Source: Piscinibacter defluvii (GTDB lineage: Bacteria > Pseudomonadota > Gammaproteobacteria > Burkholderiales > Burkholderiaceae_C). From it: a stretch of DNA of 34,417 bases. The DNA is taken from the NCBI RefSeq assembly GCF_004011805.1, contig NZ_RCHJ01000035.1, positions 1 to 34,417 of the forward strand. The letters are read 5' to 3'. Both the position numbers and the translations under genes were made by a program. The notes below the pieces were generated by a model. It was not told where the DNA came from. It ran no database searches and worked only from the letters and a program-made list of their open reading frames with translations. This document shows positions 1 to 8,337 of the stretch, in pieces (position 1 is the first letter of the stretch; each line of letters opens with the position of its first letter).

Positions 1-3000
1 CCGGCGCCTCCAGCATCGACGCCGGCACCGGCAACGTCACGCTGGCCAACGCCGGCAACAACTTCACCGGCGCACTCGCCGTCAGCGGCGCGGCCGTCTC
101 GCTGCGCGATGCCAACGCGCTGCGGATGGGTGCGGTGAGCGCGGACAGCCTGGTGCTCAGCAGCGGTGGGGCGATCACGCAGGGCGCCGCCGCGACGGTG
201 GGCGGCACGACGACGATCGACGCCGGCAACCATGCGGTGACGCTCGACCAGACCGGCAACGACTTCGGCCGCGTCGCGGTGCTCCGAGGCGGCGCGGTCT
301 CGATCCGCGACGCGAACGCGCTGCAGCTCGGCGCCACCGACGCCGCCAGCCTCACGCTGAACACCGGCGGCGCGATCACGCAGAGCGCCGACCTGCAGGT
401 GCGCGGTACCGCCAGCCTGAACGCCGGCAGTGGCGACATCACGCTGACCCGCGCCGGCAACGACTTCGGCAGCATCGCGCTGCGCGGCGGCGCGATCGCC
501 GTGAGCGACGCCAACGCCTTGACCGTCAGCGCGCTGGAGGCCGCCGCGGACCACGCAGTCTCGCTGAGTGCGGGCACGGTGCTGACGCTGCCGTCCACCG
601 GCAGCGTCGACATCGACACCGGCACGGCCGACCTGCGGCTCGCCTCCCGCGGCGGCCGGCTGGTGACGCAAGGCACGCTCGCCGGGCACACGGTCGAGCT
701 GGTGGGCAGCGCCGGCATCGTGCTGGGCGGCAACGTCAGCTCGACCACCGACCAGACCTACGCGACGGCCGTCACGCTGGCCCGCCACACGACGCTCGAC
801 GCCGGGAGCGGGCGGGTGACGCTGGCCGCGGGCCTGGCCGGAGGCGGCAACGACCTGACGGTGGCCGGCGCGGCCACGCTCGGCGCCGACGTCTCCGGCA
901 CCCGCCGCCAGACCTGGAACGGCCTCGTCACGCTCGACCGGGACCTGCGGCTCGACAGCGGCGCCGGCCGCATCGTGCTCGCGCGGGGCGTGGCCACGGG
1001 CGCCAACGGGTTGACGGTGGCGAGCCCGGCCACCCTCGGCGGCGACGTGATCGGCACCGGATCGCAGGCCTGGAACGGCGCGCTGACGCTGGCCAGCGAT
1101 GTGGTGCTGGACGCGGGCGGCTCGGCCGTGTCGCTGCAGGGCGGCGTCGCCGGGGCCGGGCATGCGCTGCAGGTGATGAGCCGCGCGGCCACGGCCGACG
1201 CGATCCGCACCGGTGCGGCGCTGCGCGGGCTGACCCGCGTGACGCTCGACGGCCGGGCCACGCTGGGTGGCGACGTGACGAGCAGCGGTGCGCAGCGCTA
1301 CACCGGCACGCTGCAGCTGGACGGCGACGTGGCGCTGGACGCCGGGGCCGGCACGATCGCGCTGGACGGTGCGGTCGGCGGACGCGGACACGCGCTCTCG
1401 CTGGCGAGCGCCGGCAGCGCCGCCGACAGCATCCGCGTGGCCGCGCCCATCACCGGGGTGTCGAGCCTCGAGGTGACCGGCCCCGTCGCGCTGGGCGGCA
1501 ACGTCACCAGCACCGGCACGCAGACCTACCGCGGCCCGGTGCGCCTGGACACCGACCTGGTGCTGACCGGGCCGGCCCTGGACTTCGCGGGCGCGGTCGA
1601 CGGCGCGCAGGCGCTGACGCTGGAGGCGGCGCGCACGAGCTTCGGCGCCGACGTCGGCAGCGGCACGGCGCTGAGCCGCCTCGTGATCGAGGGCGGCGGC
1701 ACCAGCCATGTCGGCGGCGCGGTGCGCACGAGCGGCGCGCAGACCTGGGACAACGCGATCGTGCTGGACGCCGACGCGACCTTCGCCGGCAGCGCCCTGC
1801 ACTTCGGCCGCTCGATCGAGGGTGCCCACGCGCTGACGGTCACCGGCGCCGCCACGCTCGCCGGCGGGCGCGTCGCGACCGGCGGCGCGCAGCGCTACGA
1901 CGGCGCCCTGACCCTGGGCAGCAACCTGCGCCTGAGCGGGGCCTCGCTGCGCGTCGACGGCCGCCTCGACGGCGCGCACGCACTGACGCTCGACTTCAGC
2001 GGCACCAGCACCCTGGCCGGCGTGGTGGGCGGCACGACGCCGCTGGCGAGCCTCAGCGCCACCGGCACCGTCGCGCTCGAGGCCGGCTCGATCACGACCA
2101 CCGGCGCGCAGGACTTCGGTGCCTCGCTGCGCCTGTCCGGCGACACCGCGTTGCATGCGAGTCGGCTGCGCGTCGCCGGCGCCGTCAGCGGCGCGCACGA
2201 CCTGCTGCTCGACACCGACGCCCTGGTGGCCGACAGCATCCAGGGCGACGGCGTGCTGAGCATCCGCCCACGCAGCGCCGGGACCACGATCGGCATCGCC
2301 GGCGCCGGCGGCAGCCTGCAGATCAGCCAGGCGCTGATCACGAGTGCCGGCGGCTTCACGCGCCACGAGTTCGGGCGCGGCGACGGGACCGGCCAGGTGC
2401 GTGCCGGCGACTGGGAGCTCGGTGCCGCCACCACGCTGCGCAGCGGCACCGGAGGGCTGCAGCTGGGCGGCCGGGTCGACGGCGCGTTCGACCTGGCGCT
2501 GAACAGCAGCGGCCTCACGCAGCTCGACGGCGCGATCGGCACCGACACGCCGCTGGCCAGCCTGAGCACCGACAGCGCCGGCAGCACGACGATCGGGGCC
2601 GAGCGCATCGTCACGAGCGGCGCGCAGACCTACGCCGACCCGCTGCAGGTGGCCCACGACCTGCAGCTCAGCGGCACCCGCATCAGTGCAGAGCAGCGGG
2701 CGAACCGCTTCGGCGGGCGGGTGTCGGCGGATGCGACCACGCTGCTGCTGCGCAGCGCCGAAGGCATCACGCTCGGCAGGCTGACCCTCGCGCAGGGCGG
2801 GCGCGTCGAGAGCGACGGGGTGCTGCACCTGGCCGGCGACCTGCAGCTGTCCGGCGGAACCCTCAGCCTGGTCTCGAATGCCGTGCCCGACAAGGTGGAC
2901 GGCTTCACCGACCCGGACCTGAACAAGGGCGACCCGCTGACCTTCGGCTTCTCGCCCTTGTTCGAGGCCACCGGGACGATCGTGCAGGACCAGGACACGG

Positions 3001-3827
3001 CCCTGTCCAGCGCGGCGGGCAGCCTGCTGGTGCTGCGCTCGTCCGGCGGCGGCTCGATCCTGCTCGATCAGGCCGGCAACCGCCTGCTGGGCGGCGTCTC
3101 CGCGGTCAGCGGGCCGCTGGGCGACAACTCGCCGGGCCGCTTCGCCGCGCCCGAGATCCTGGTCGGCTTCGTGCGCATCAACTCGAGCGAGATCCATGTC
3201 GCCGGGGCACCGCCGGCCGCCGGGGCGCCGGATCCCGGCCGGGCCGGCCTGGAGGCCGACGCGATCAAGCTGACCACCGACCGCCTGAGCACCGGCCCGG
3301 ACGGCCAGATCCGCGCGCGGCTGCCCTTCGAGCCGCGCCAGGGATCGAAGACCTCGCTGCCGGCGCTGACGCTGGTGCTCGGCCGGGACGCGCTCGCGTC
3401 GGGCACCGGCTACGGCACGCCGGACGGGGCGATCCAGGTGCGCATCGGCGCCGAGCAGGGCGGCTTCGTGACCGTGCGCCCCAAGGGGGCCGGCGCCGAC
3501 AGCGAGCTGGTGATCCTGATCGCCGGCCCCGAGCCGCGCCCGTTCTACGACGGCGCCGGCAAGGCCTCCGAGGTGCGCATCTTCTACAACGGCGACGCGC
3601 CCCGCACGCCGCAGGAGACCGGTGCGCTGACCGCGGTCACCGCCACGGTCGAGGATGCGCGCCAGACCCGCTTCGAGGAGGCGGTGCGCACCGAGAACGT
3701 CAAGTCGCGCCTGCGCTCGGGCGTGATCGCCGAGGTCGGGTCGGGCCGGCCCGCGACCGTCGGCCGCGAGTCGATCAAGCTGCCGGAGAATTGCCCGGTC
3801 AAGCCCGACAGCCTGCAATGCAACTGA
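1..3827 (+). CDS. Large repetitive adhesin, filamentous-haemagglutinin-like (5' partial)
   Basis: The reading frame is already open at base 3 and has no stop before 3825-3827, so this is the C-terminal part (about 1275 residues) of a much larger protein. Most of it is degenerate repeats of roughly 35-60 residues, rich in Gly, Ala, Thr, Asn and Asp. They carry recurring blocks such as GAQTY/GAQRY followed by a beta strand, LDAGxG, and ALTL. This is the pattern of right-handed beta-helix exoproteins of the filamentous haemagglutinin/two-partner-secretion type. The last ~250 residues are non-repetitive and end in a Cys-containing tail (ENCPVKPDSLQCN). No autotransporter barrel or YadA-type anchor is visible, so secretion by a separate TpsB pore is likely (inference). 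The stop codon overlaps the start of the downstream caspase gene by 10 bp, indicating co-translation. The family is clear from the repeats; the ligand is unknown. Confidence 0.8.
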   Translation, partial: GASSIDAGTGNVTLANAGNNFTGALAVSGAAVSLRDANALRMGAVSADSLVLSSGGAITQGAAATVGGTTTIDAGNHAVTLDQTGNDFGRVAVLRGGAVSIRDANALQLGATDAASLTLNTGGAITQSADLQVRGTASLNAGSGDITLTRAGNDFGSIALRGGAIAVSDANALTVSALEAAADHAVSLSAGTVLTLPSTGSVDIDTGTADLRLASRGGRLVTQGTLAGHTVELVGSAGIVLGGNVSSTTDQTYATAVTLARHTTLDAGSGRVTLAAGLAGGGNDLTVAGAATLGADVSGTRRQTWNGLVTLDRDLRLDSGAGRIVLARGVATGANGLTVASPATLGGDVIGTGSQAWNGALTLASDVVLDAGGSAVSLQGGVAGAGHALQVMSRAATADAIRTGAALRGLTRVTLDGRATLGGDVTSSGAQRYTGTLQLDGDVALDAGAGTIALDGAVGGRGHALSLASAGSAADSIRVAAPITGVSSLEVTGPVALGGNVTSTGTQTYRGPVRLDTDLVLTGPALDFAGAVDGAQALTLEAARTSFGADVGSGTALSRLVIEGGGTSHVGGAVRTSGAQTWDNAIVLDADATFAGSALHFGRSIEGAHALTVTGAATLAGGRVATGGAQRYDGALTLGSNLRLSGASLRVDGRLDGAHALTLDFSGTSTLAGVVGGTTPLASLSATGTVALEAGSITTTGAQDFGASLRLSGDTALHASRLRVAGAVSGAHDLLLDTDALVADSIQGDGVLSIRPRSAGTTIGIAGAGGSLQISQALITSAGGFTRHEFGRGDGTGQVRAGDWELGAATTLRSGTGGLQLGGRVDGAFDLALNSSGLTQLDGAIGTDTPLASLSTDSAGSTTIGAERIVTSGAQTYADPLQVAHDLQLSGTRISAEQRANRFGGRVSADATTLLLRSAEGITLGRLTLAQGGRVESDGVLHLAGDLQLSGGTLSLVSNAVPDKVDGFTDPDLNKGDPLTFGFSPLFEATGTIVQDQDTALSSAAGSLLVLRSSGGGSILLDQAGNRLLGGVSAVSGPLGDNSPGRFAAPEILVGFVRINSSEIHVAGAPPAAGAPDPGRAGLEADAIKLTTDRLSTGPDGQIRARLPFEPRQGSKTSLPALTLVLGRDALASGTGYGTPDGAIQVRIGAEQGGFVTVRPKGAGADSELVILIAGPEPRPFYDGAGKASEVRIFYNGDAPRTPQETGALTAVTATVEDARQTRFEEAVRTENVKSRLRSGVIAEVGSGRPATVGRESIKLPENCPVKPDSLQCN

Positions 3828-5266
3828 TCGACGACCGCCGGCGCCTCCTGCTCGGATTGCCGCTCGCCCTGCCGCTCGCGCTGGCCGCCTGGCCGAGCGC
3901 GGCGCAGACCTATCCGGCCCCAGCACCCCCACCCCCACCCCCACCCGCGCCGGCAGCACCGCCCGCCCCGGCGCCCGACGCCGCCGCGCAGCGCATCGCG
4001 CCGGACGCCCCCGCCCCGGTGCGCCTGGCGCTGCTGCTGGGCAACGGCCTGTACCCGAGCCCGCACGACCTGCCGCCGATCCACAAGAACGTGCGCGACC
4101 TGGGCGCGGCGCTCGAGCAGCGCGACTTCCGCGTCAGCACGGCGCTGGACCTCGACCCGGCCGCGCAGCGCCGCACGATCCAGGCCTTCGCCGCCGAGGC
4201 GCGCGCGGCGCCGCCCGACGCCACGGTGTTGTTCTACTTCGCCGGCCACGGCCTGCAGGTCGACGCCGAGAACCTGATGCTGGGCGCCGGCGTGGCGCCC
4301 AACGCGCGGCCCGAGGTGCTGCTGTCGGGCAGCCTGCACCTGCAGCGCGACATCGTCGAGCAGCTGCCGCGCCGCAGCAGCGGGCTGACGATCACGGTCA
4401 TCGACGCCTGCCGCGTCGACCTGCGCGCCGCGCTGGCCGCGCAGGACGGGCTGAACCAGGTCGAGGCGCCGCCGGGCTGCCTGATCGTCTTCTCCACCGC
4501 CGCCGGCCGGCCGGCCATCGCGCCGGCGCGCGAGACCGACAACACCTTCTACACCGCCTCGCTCGTCAAGCTGCTGCGCTCGGCCGACGACGCGCTGTCG
4601 TTCTCCGACCTGTTCCGCCTGGTCAAGCTCGACGTGCAGCAGACCATGCTGAGCCACCCGGTGCCGGTGATCCGACAGTTCGCGCAGGTGCCCTTCATCG
4701 CCGAGAACACCCAGGTCAAGGTGCGGCTGTCGCCGCGGCCGACGCCGGAGGAGGCGCTGCAGCGCGCCGCCGACGAGCAGGCCGCCTGGAGCGAGCTCGA
4801 GGCGAGCCTGTGGCCGGCAGAGATCGCCCGCCTGGCCGAGGCCTACCAGGCGCGCTGGCCAGGCACGGCGCGCGCCGGCAGCGCGCAGGTCTCGCAGGCC
4901 GGCGCCGAGGACGCGGTGCGGGCGCTGGCCAGCCCCCAGGTGCGGCTGTACCGCAGCGCATTCCAGCCGCGCAGCACGCAGCCGGGCTGGCTGGCCGAAT
5001 GGCACAAGGCCGCCCGCGGCGACAAGGACGCGGCGGCCCGCATCGCGCGCGCCTACCGCAACGGCAGCGGCGACATCCCGCGCGACGACAACCGCTACGA
5101 GGGCTGGCTGCAGTACGCCTCCGCGCTCGGCAACGGCATCGCCTGCTACGAACTCGCGGTCTGGTACCGCCGCCAGGGCCAGCCGGTGCCGGCGGCCCAG
5201 TTCGAGGCGCGCTCGCGCGAGCTCGGCTACACCCCACCCCCCACGCTGGACCACTACCGGAAATGA
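3818..5266 (+). CDS. Exported caspase-family (peptidase C14-like) protein with Sel1-like tail
   Basis: The 482-residue protein is read from ATG 3818; an upstream TTG at 3791 gives only a non-signal extension. Residues 1-30 form an export signal (Arg-rich n-region DDRRR, Leu/Ala core, A-x-A-like end), so it acts in the periplasm or outside. A Pro/Ala linker (31-66) follows. The caspase fold spans about 68-300: the catalytic His is in YFAGHG (H144) and the catalytic Cys in IDAC (C198), both in the classical metacaspase/caspase context. Residues ~395-450 (GDKDAAARIARAYRNG, then ALGNGIACYELAVWYRR) resemble Sel1/TPR repeats, suggesting partner binding. It overlaps the adhesin by 10 bp and the lipoprotein by ATGA, so the three are one coupled unit. 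Processing or regulation of the adhesin is a plausible but unproven role. Confidence 0.85.
   Translation: MQLIDDRRRLLLGLPLALPLALAAWPSAAQTYPAPAPPPPPPPAPAAPPAPAPDAAAQRIAPDAPAPVRLALLLGNGLYPSPHDLPPIHKNVRDLGAALEQRDFRVSTALDLDPAAQRRTIQAFAAEARAAPPDATVLFYFAGHGLQVDAENLMLGAGVAPNARPEVLLSGSLHLQRDIVEQLPRRSSGLTITVIDACRVDLRAALAAQDGLNQVEAPPGCLIVFSTAAGRPAIAPARETDNTFYTASLVKLLRSADDALSFSDLFRLVKLDVQQTMLSHPVPVIRQFAQVPFIAENTQVKVRLSPRPTPEEALQRAADEQAAWSELEASLWPAEIARLAEAYQARWPGTARAGSAQVSQAGAEDAVRALASPQVRLYRSAFQPRSTQPGWLAEWHKAARGDKDAAARIARAYRNGSGDIPRDDNRYEGWLQYASALGNGIACYELAVWYRRQGQPVPAAQFEARSRELGYTPPPTLDHYRK
3925..3946 (+). repeat. Tandem ACCCCC hexamers in the proline linker
   Basis: Three perfect ACCCCC units (3925-3942) plus a partial fourth encode the Pro run of the caspase linker. 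The six-base unit adds or removes two prolines without changing frame. The complementary strand carries three GGGGGT units, a potential G-quadruplex-forming run. Confidence 0.7.
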
Positions 5267-5853
5267 AGTCGCCGCTCCTCGTCCTTCTCGCTGCCGCACT
5301 GCTCACCGGCTGTGCCAGCACGGCCTTCACGCCCACCGAGGTCAACCCGATCGGCATGCCCTACGAGGGCCTGAACGAGAACAGCTACGGCCCGCGCTCG
5401 ACCACGCTGTTCCGCTGGTGCGACCCGCAGGACGACCTGTCGAACAGCCAGAACCTGTCGCCCGAGGCACGCGCCAAGATCACCAAGTTCGCCTCCGACG
5501 TCGGCATCGGCGTCGGCACGACGCTGGGCAAGCCGCTGCAGGGCATGACCAAGATCGACACCACGCTCGTCAGCCTCGGCCTGGCCGACAAGATCCGCGC
5601 GCCCAGCGACAGCAACCATCCGCTGGTGGCGGTGCTCTCGCACGCCGACGACAGCATCGTCTTCTGGCACTCGGCCAAGTACGTGCGCCTGCGCGACGTC
5701 GGCGAGGCGGCCCAGGCCTACTGCGCCAAGCGGCAGAGGGCGCCGCTGTACCGCGGATCGGCCACCCGCTGCCCGGCGCTGGAGCGCGGCCTCGCGGGCC
5801 AGACCATTCTCAACACCTACGCCATCTCGGCCTACGCCTGCACCGGGCGCTGA
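5263..5853 (+). CDS. Small outer-membrane-type lipoprotein, unknown function
   Basis: The 196-residue protein starts at ATG 5263, which overlaps the caspase stop (ATGA). The same frame is open further upstream, but only this start gives a proper lipoprotein signal: MKSPLL, a hydrophobic core, and lipobox L14-T15-G16-C17. The residue after the Cys is Ala, not Asp, consistent with outer-membrane sorting in Gram-negatives. The mature protein is soluble-looking, has several further Cys residues (for example in FRWCDP, AYCAK, TRCPAL and YACTGR) and no domain I recognise. Coupling to the adhesin and caspase suggests a role in display or anchoring of that system (inference). Confidence 0.8.
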   Translation: MKSPLLVLLAAALLTGCASTAFTPTEVNPIGMPYEGLNENSYGPRSTTLFRWCDPQDDLSNSQNLSPEARAKITKFASDVGIGVGTTLGKPLQGMTKIDTTLVSLGLADKIRAPSDSNHPLVAVLSHADDSIVFWHSAKYVRLRDVGEAAQAYCAKRQRAPLYRGSATRCPALERGLAGQTILNTYAISAYACTGR

Positions 5854-5865
5854 GCCCGGGCCGAC

Positions 5866-6909
5866 TCAGGGCCGCGCGAAGTCCGGGATGCGGAAGCGGC
5901 GCCGGTAGGCGCCGGGTGCCAGGCCGGTGATGCGCCTGAACAGGCGGCGGAAGAAGGCGCCGTCCTCGTAGCCGACGCGCCAGCCGATCTCGTCCACCGG
6001 CGCCTCGGTGCGCTCGAGGCGGCGCTTGGCGTCCTCGATGCGCAGGCGCTGCACGTAGGCGATCGGCGCCAGACCGGTGGCGGCGGTGAAGCGGCGCTTG
6101 AAGGTGCGCTCGGCCAGGCTGGAGCGCCGGATCATCTCCTCCACCGGGTGCGCCACCGAGAAGTGCGTCGCCAGCCAGCGCTGCGCGGCCAGGATCTCGG
6201 CATCGCCGTGGTCCGTGCGGCCCTCGAAGCTGATGTAGGGCGTCAGGCCGTCCTGGTGCCACTGCAGCGCGTACAGGCGCGCGATCGCCTGCGCGTCGGT
6301 GGCGCCGGCGAAGCGCGCGATCAGGTACAGCACCAGGTCGTGCCAGGTGGTCGAGGCGCCGGAGCTGACCAGCTCCTCGCGGTTCCCCGAGACCACCAGC
6401 ACCCGCTCGGGGTGGATGCGCACCGCCGGGTGGACCGCGGCGAACTCGTGCGCGTAGGCGAAGTGCACCGTCGCGTCGCGGCCGTCGAACAGGCCGGTCT
6501 CGGCGATCAGGAAGATGCCCGAGCAGGCCGAGCACAGCAGCGCGCCGCGATCGTGCATGCGCCGCAGCCACTCGACCAGGCGCGGGTAGCGCCCGGTCGG
6601 CCAGGCGCCGCGGCGCAGCAGCACCGAGGGCACGATGACGATGTCGGTGGCAGGCACCTCGTCGACCGAACGCTGCACCTGGAACGGCACGCCGCTGGCG
6701 AGCTGCAGCGGCCCGGCCCGCTCGCCCACCACCTCGACCGTGAACGGCCCCGGTGCATCCGCGTCCGGGCCGTTCAGCACCGTGCGCGCATTCATCACGT
6801 CGTACAGGCCGGCCAGCGTGGACACCACGGCGTCGGGCAGCGCCAGCAGCGCCACATGGCGCGGCGCAGGGCCGGCGGCGGGTCGGGGCGAACGCGGGGA
6901 GCGCGGCAT
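5866..6909 (-). CDS. GlxA-family transcriptional regulator (DJ-1/PfpI domain plus AraC HTH)
   Basis: The 347-residue protein reads from ATG at 6909-6907; longer in-frame starts (to 7017) add only basic, low-complexity sequence that reaches into the divergent gene's leader. Residues ~20-195 form a DJ-1/PfpI (class I glutamine amidotransferase-like) domain with the GlxA hallmark CSACSGIFLIAETGLFDGR followed later by TTWHDLVLYLIARF. Residues ~240-340 contain the two AraC helix-turn-helix units (SSLAERTFKRRF and IGWRVGYEDGAFFRRLF). Such proteins bind promoter DNA and usually activate neighbouring genes; the ligand is unknown. The gene is divergent from the haloperoxidase gene across a 127-bp region with operator-like palindromes, and convergent with the lipoprotein gene 12 bp away. 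Control of the haloperoxidase/methyltransferase pair is the natural hypothesis. Confidence 0.92.
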   Translation of the reverse strand: MPRSPRSPRPAAGPAPRHVALLALPDAVVSTLAGLYDVMNARTVLNGPDADAPGPFTVEVVGERAGPLQLASGVPFQVQRSVDEVPATDIVIVPSVLLRRGAWPTGRYPRLVEWLRRMHDRGALLCSACSGIFLIAETGLFDGRDATVHFAYAHEFAAVHPAVRIHPERVLVVSGNREELVSSGASTTWHDLVLYLIARFAGATDAQAIARLYALQWHQDGLTPYISFEGRTDHGDAEILAAQRWLATHFSVAHPVEEMIRRSSLAERTFKRRFTAATGLAPIAYVQRLRIEDAKRRLERTEAPVDEIGWRVGYEDGAFFRRLFRRITGLAPGAYRRRFRIPDFARP

Positions 6910-6912
6910 GGG

Positions 6913-6957
6913 CGGATTCTGGCGCTGGCACGAACCGACCGGTTTCGGGCGAATCCG
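6913..6957. promoter_or_regulatory. Palindromic operator candidate in the divergent GlxA/haloperoxidase region
   Basis: A 7-bp inverted repeat, CGGATTC (6913-6919) and GAATCCG (6951-6957), encloses a tighter palindrome AACCGACCGGTT (6933-6944). It lies just upstream of the chosen regulator start and about 80 bp before the haloperoxidase start, a typical position for an autoregulated divergent operator. No convincing -35/-10 pair was identified. Function is inference. Confidence 0.35.
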
Positions 6958-7036
6958 GCTCTGCCGCGCCGCGGGCCCGGCGACGACCATGACGGCCCGT
7001 GTTCCACACCGCTGCATGCGAGAGAGAAAGACCCCG

Positions 7037-8314
7037 ATGAACCTTCATGATCACTCACGCCGCGCCTTTGTCGTCCGCATGTCGCGCGGCGCCGCGCTGG
7101 CCGGTCTGGCGCTCGCGCTGGCGGCCCCGCTGACCGCGGCCGCGCGCGACGCCAACGCCGTCGTGCACTGGAACAGCGTGGCGGCCGAGGCCTTCGCGCC
7201 GAGCCAGGGCACCAACCCGATGGCGCAGTCGCGCAGCTTCGCGATCCTGCACGCCGCCATGCACGATGCGCTGAACGCGATCGAACCGCGTTATGCGCCC
7301 TACACGCCCGGCCTGCCGGCGGCCTCCGGCGCCAGCCCCGATGCGGCGGTGGCGGCCGCGGCGCGCGAGGTGCTGCTGCAGCTGCTGCCGTCGCAGTCGG
7401 CGCGGGTCGAGGCGGCCTACCGCCAGGCGCTGCTCGGCTTGCGCGACGACCCGGCCCGCGCGGCGGGCGTGGCGACCGGTCGCGCCGCAGCGCTGGCGAC
7501 ACTGAAGCGTCGCCGCGACGACGCTGCCGACCAGGCCGCGCAACCCGCCTTCGTGCCGCGTGCGGGCGCCGGCGAGTACCAGTTCACCGCGCCCTTCGAC
7601 TTCGCCGCGCAGCCCGGCTGGGGCCGCGTCACGCCCTTCGTCGTCGAGCTGCGCGAGCACCGGCCCGAGGGCCCGCTGGCCCTGGACAGTGCGGCCTACG
7701 CCCGCGACCTGGCCGAGGTGCGCGCGATCGGCCAGGCCACGAGCCGCACGCGCAGCGCCGAGCAGACCGAGATCGCGCGCTTCTGGTACGAGGATTCGCC
7801 GCTCGGCTGGAACCGCATCGCCAACAACGTGCTGCGCGAGCGGCGTGTCGACGCCTGGCAGGCCGCACGCACCTTCGCGCTGCTGCACTTCGCGATGGCC
7901 GACGGCTTCATCGCCGGCTTCGAGGCCAAGTACCGGCACCGCTTCTGGCGCCCGCTGACGGCGATCCACGCCGCCGCGGACGACGGCAACCCGCAGACCA
8001 CGCCCGACACCACCTGGCGGCCCCTGCTCGACACCCCGCCGGTGCCCGACCACCCGTCCACGCACACCGTGCTGGGCTGGGCGGCGGCCGAGGTGCTGAT
8101 CGCGCAGTTCGGCGACCGGGTGAACTACGAGCTGACCAGCCTGACGCTGCCCGGCGTGACACGCCGCTACAGCGGCTTCGCGCAGGCGGCCGAGGAGAAC
8201 GGACTGTCGCGCCTGTACGCCGGCATCCACTTCCGCCACGCCATCGAGCAGGGGCGCCACCAGGGCCGCAGCATCGGCCGTGCGGTGGCCCGGGCGCTCG
8301 CGCCGCTGCACTGA
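7037..8314 (+). CDS. Tat-exported vanadium-dependent haloperoxidase / PAP2-type acid phosphatase family protein
   Basis: The 425-residue protein starts at ATG 7037 behind a purine-rich leader; the open frame upstream of it lacks a signal. The N-terminus carries a twin-arginine motif (SRRAFV, residues 7-12) and an Ala/Leu core ending in TAAARDANA, so it is probably folded before export to the periplasm. Residues ~43-420 match bacterial vanadium haloperoxidase/PAP2 proteins: K298-x6-R305-P306, then HPSTH (339-343, in place of the usual PSGH) and S391-R392 with GIHF (H398). These are the oxyanion (vanadate or phosphate) ligands. Whether it halogenates or dephosphorylates cannot be told from sequence. 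The methyltransferase gene follows after 23 bp, probably in the same transcript. Confidence 0.85.
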   Translation: MNLHDHSRRAFVVRMSRGAALAGLALALAAPLTAAARDANAVVHWNSVAAEAFAPSQGTNPMAQSRSFAILHAAMHDALNAIEPRYAPYTPGLPAASGASPDAAVAAAAREVLLQLLPSQSARVEAAYRQALLGLRDDPARAAGVATGRAAALATLKRRRDDAADQAAQPAFVPRAGAGEYQFTAPFDFAAQPGWGRVTPFVVELREHRPEGPLALDSAAYARDLAEVRAIGQATSRTRSAEQTEIARFWYEDSPLGWNRIANNVLRERRVDAWQAARTFALLHFAMADGFIAGFEAKYRHRFWRPLTAIHAAADDGNPQTTPDTTWRPLLDTPPVPDHPSTHTVLGWAAAEVLIAQFGDRVNYELTSLTLPGVTRRYSGFAQAAEENGLSRLYAGIHFRHAIEQGRHQGRSIGRAVARALAPLH

Positions 8315-8337
8315 ACCCGCGACGAAGGAGGACCCCC

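Noticed and set aside
3791-3817. TTG 3791 as start of the caspase gene
   Set aside because: It adds nine residues before the signal peptide and has no better ribosome-binding site than ATG 3818.
3584-5299. 571-codon minus-strand frame opposite the caspase gene
   Set aside because: The plus-strand frame has a signal peptide and the caspase His/Cys motifs; the minus frame is low-complexity Arg/Gly/Ala.
5850-5869. CTGAG/CTCAG inverted repeat over the convergent stops
   Set aside because: Only a 5-bp stem with a 10-base loop and no T tract; too weak to call a terminator.
6925-6940. CTGGCACG resembling a sigma-54 -24 box before the haloperoxidase gene
   Set aside because: There is no GC at the required 12-bp spacing (CC is found), so it is not a -24/-12 promoter.
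6635-7036. Upstream in-frame extension of the haloperoxidase gene
   Set aside because: It overlaps the GlxA-type regulator on the other strand and would hide the twin-arginine signal; ATG 7037 is the sensible start.
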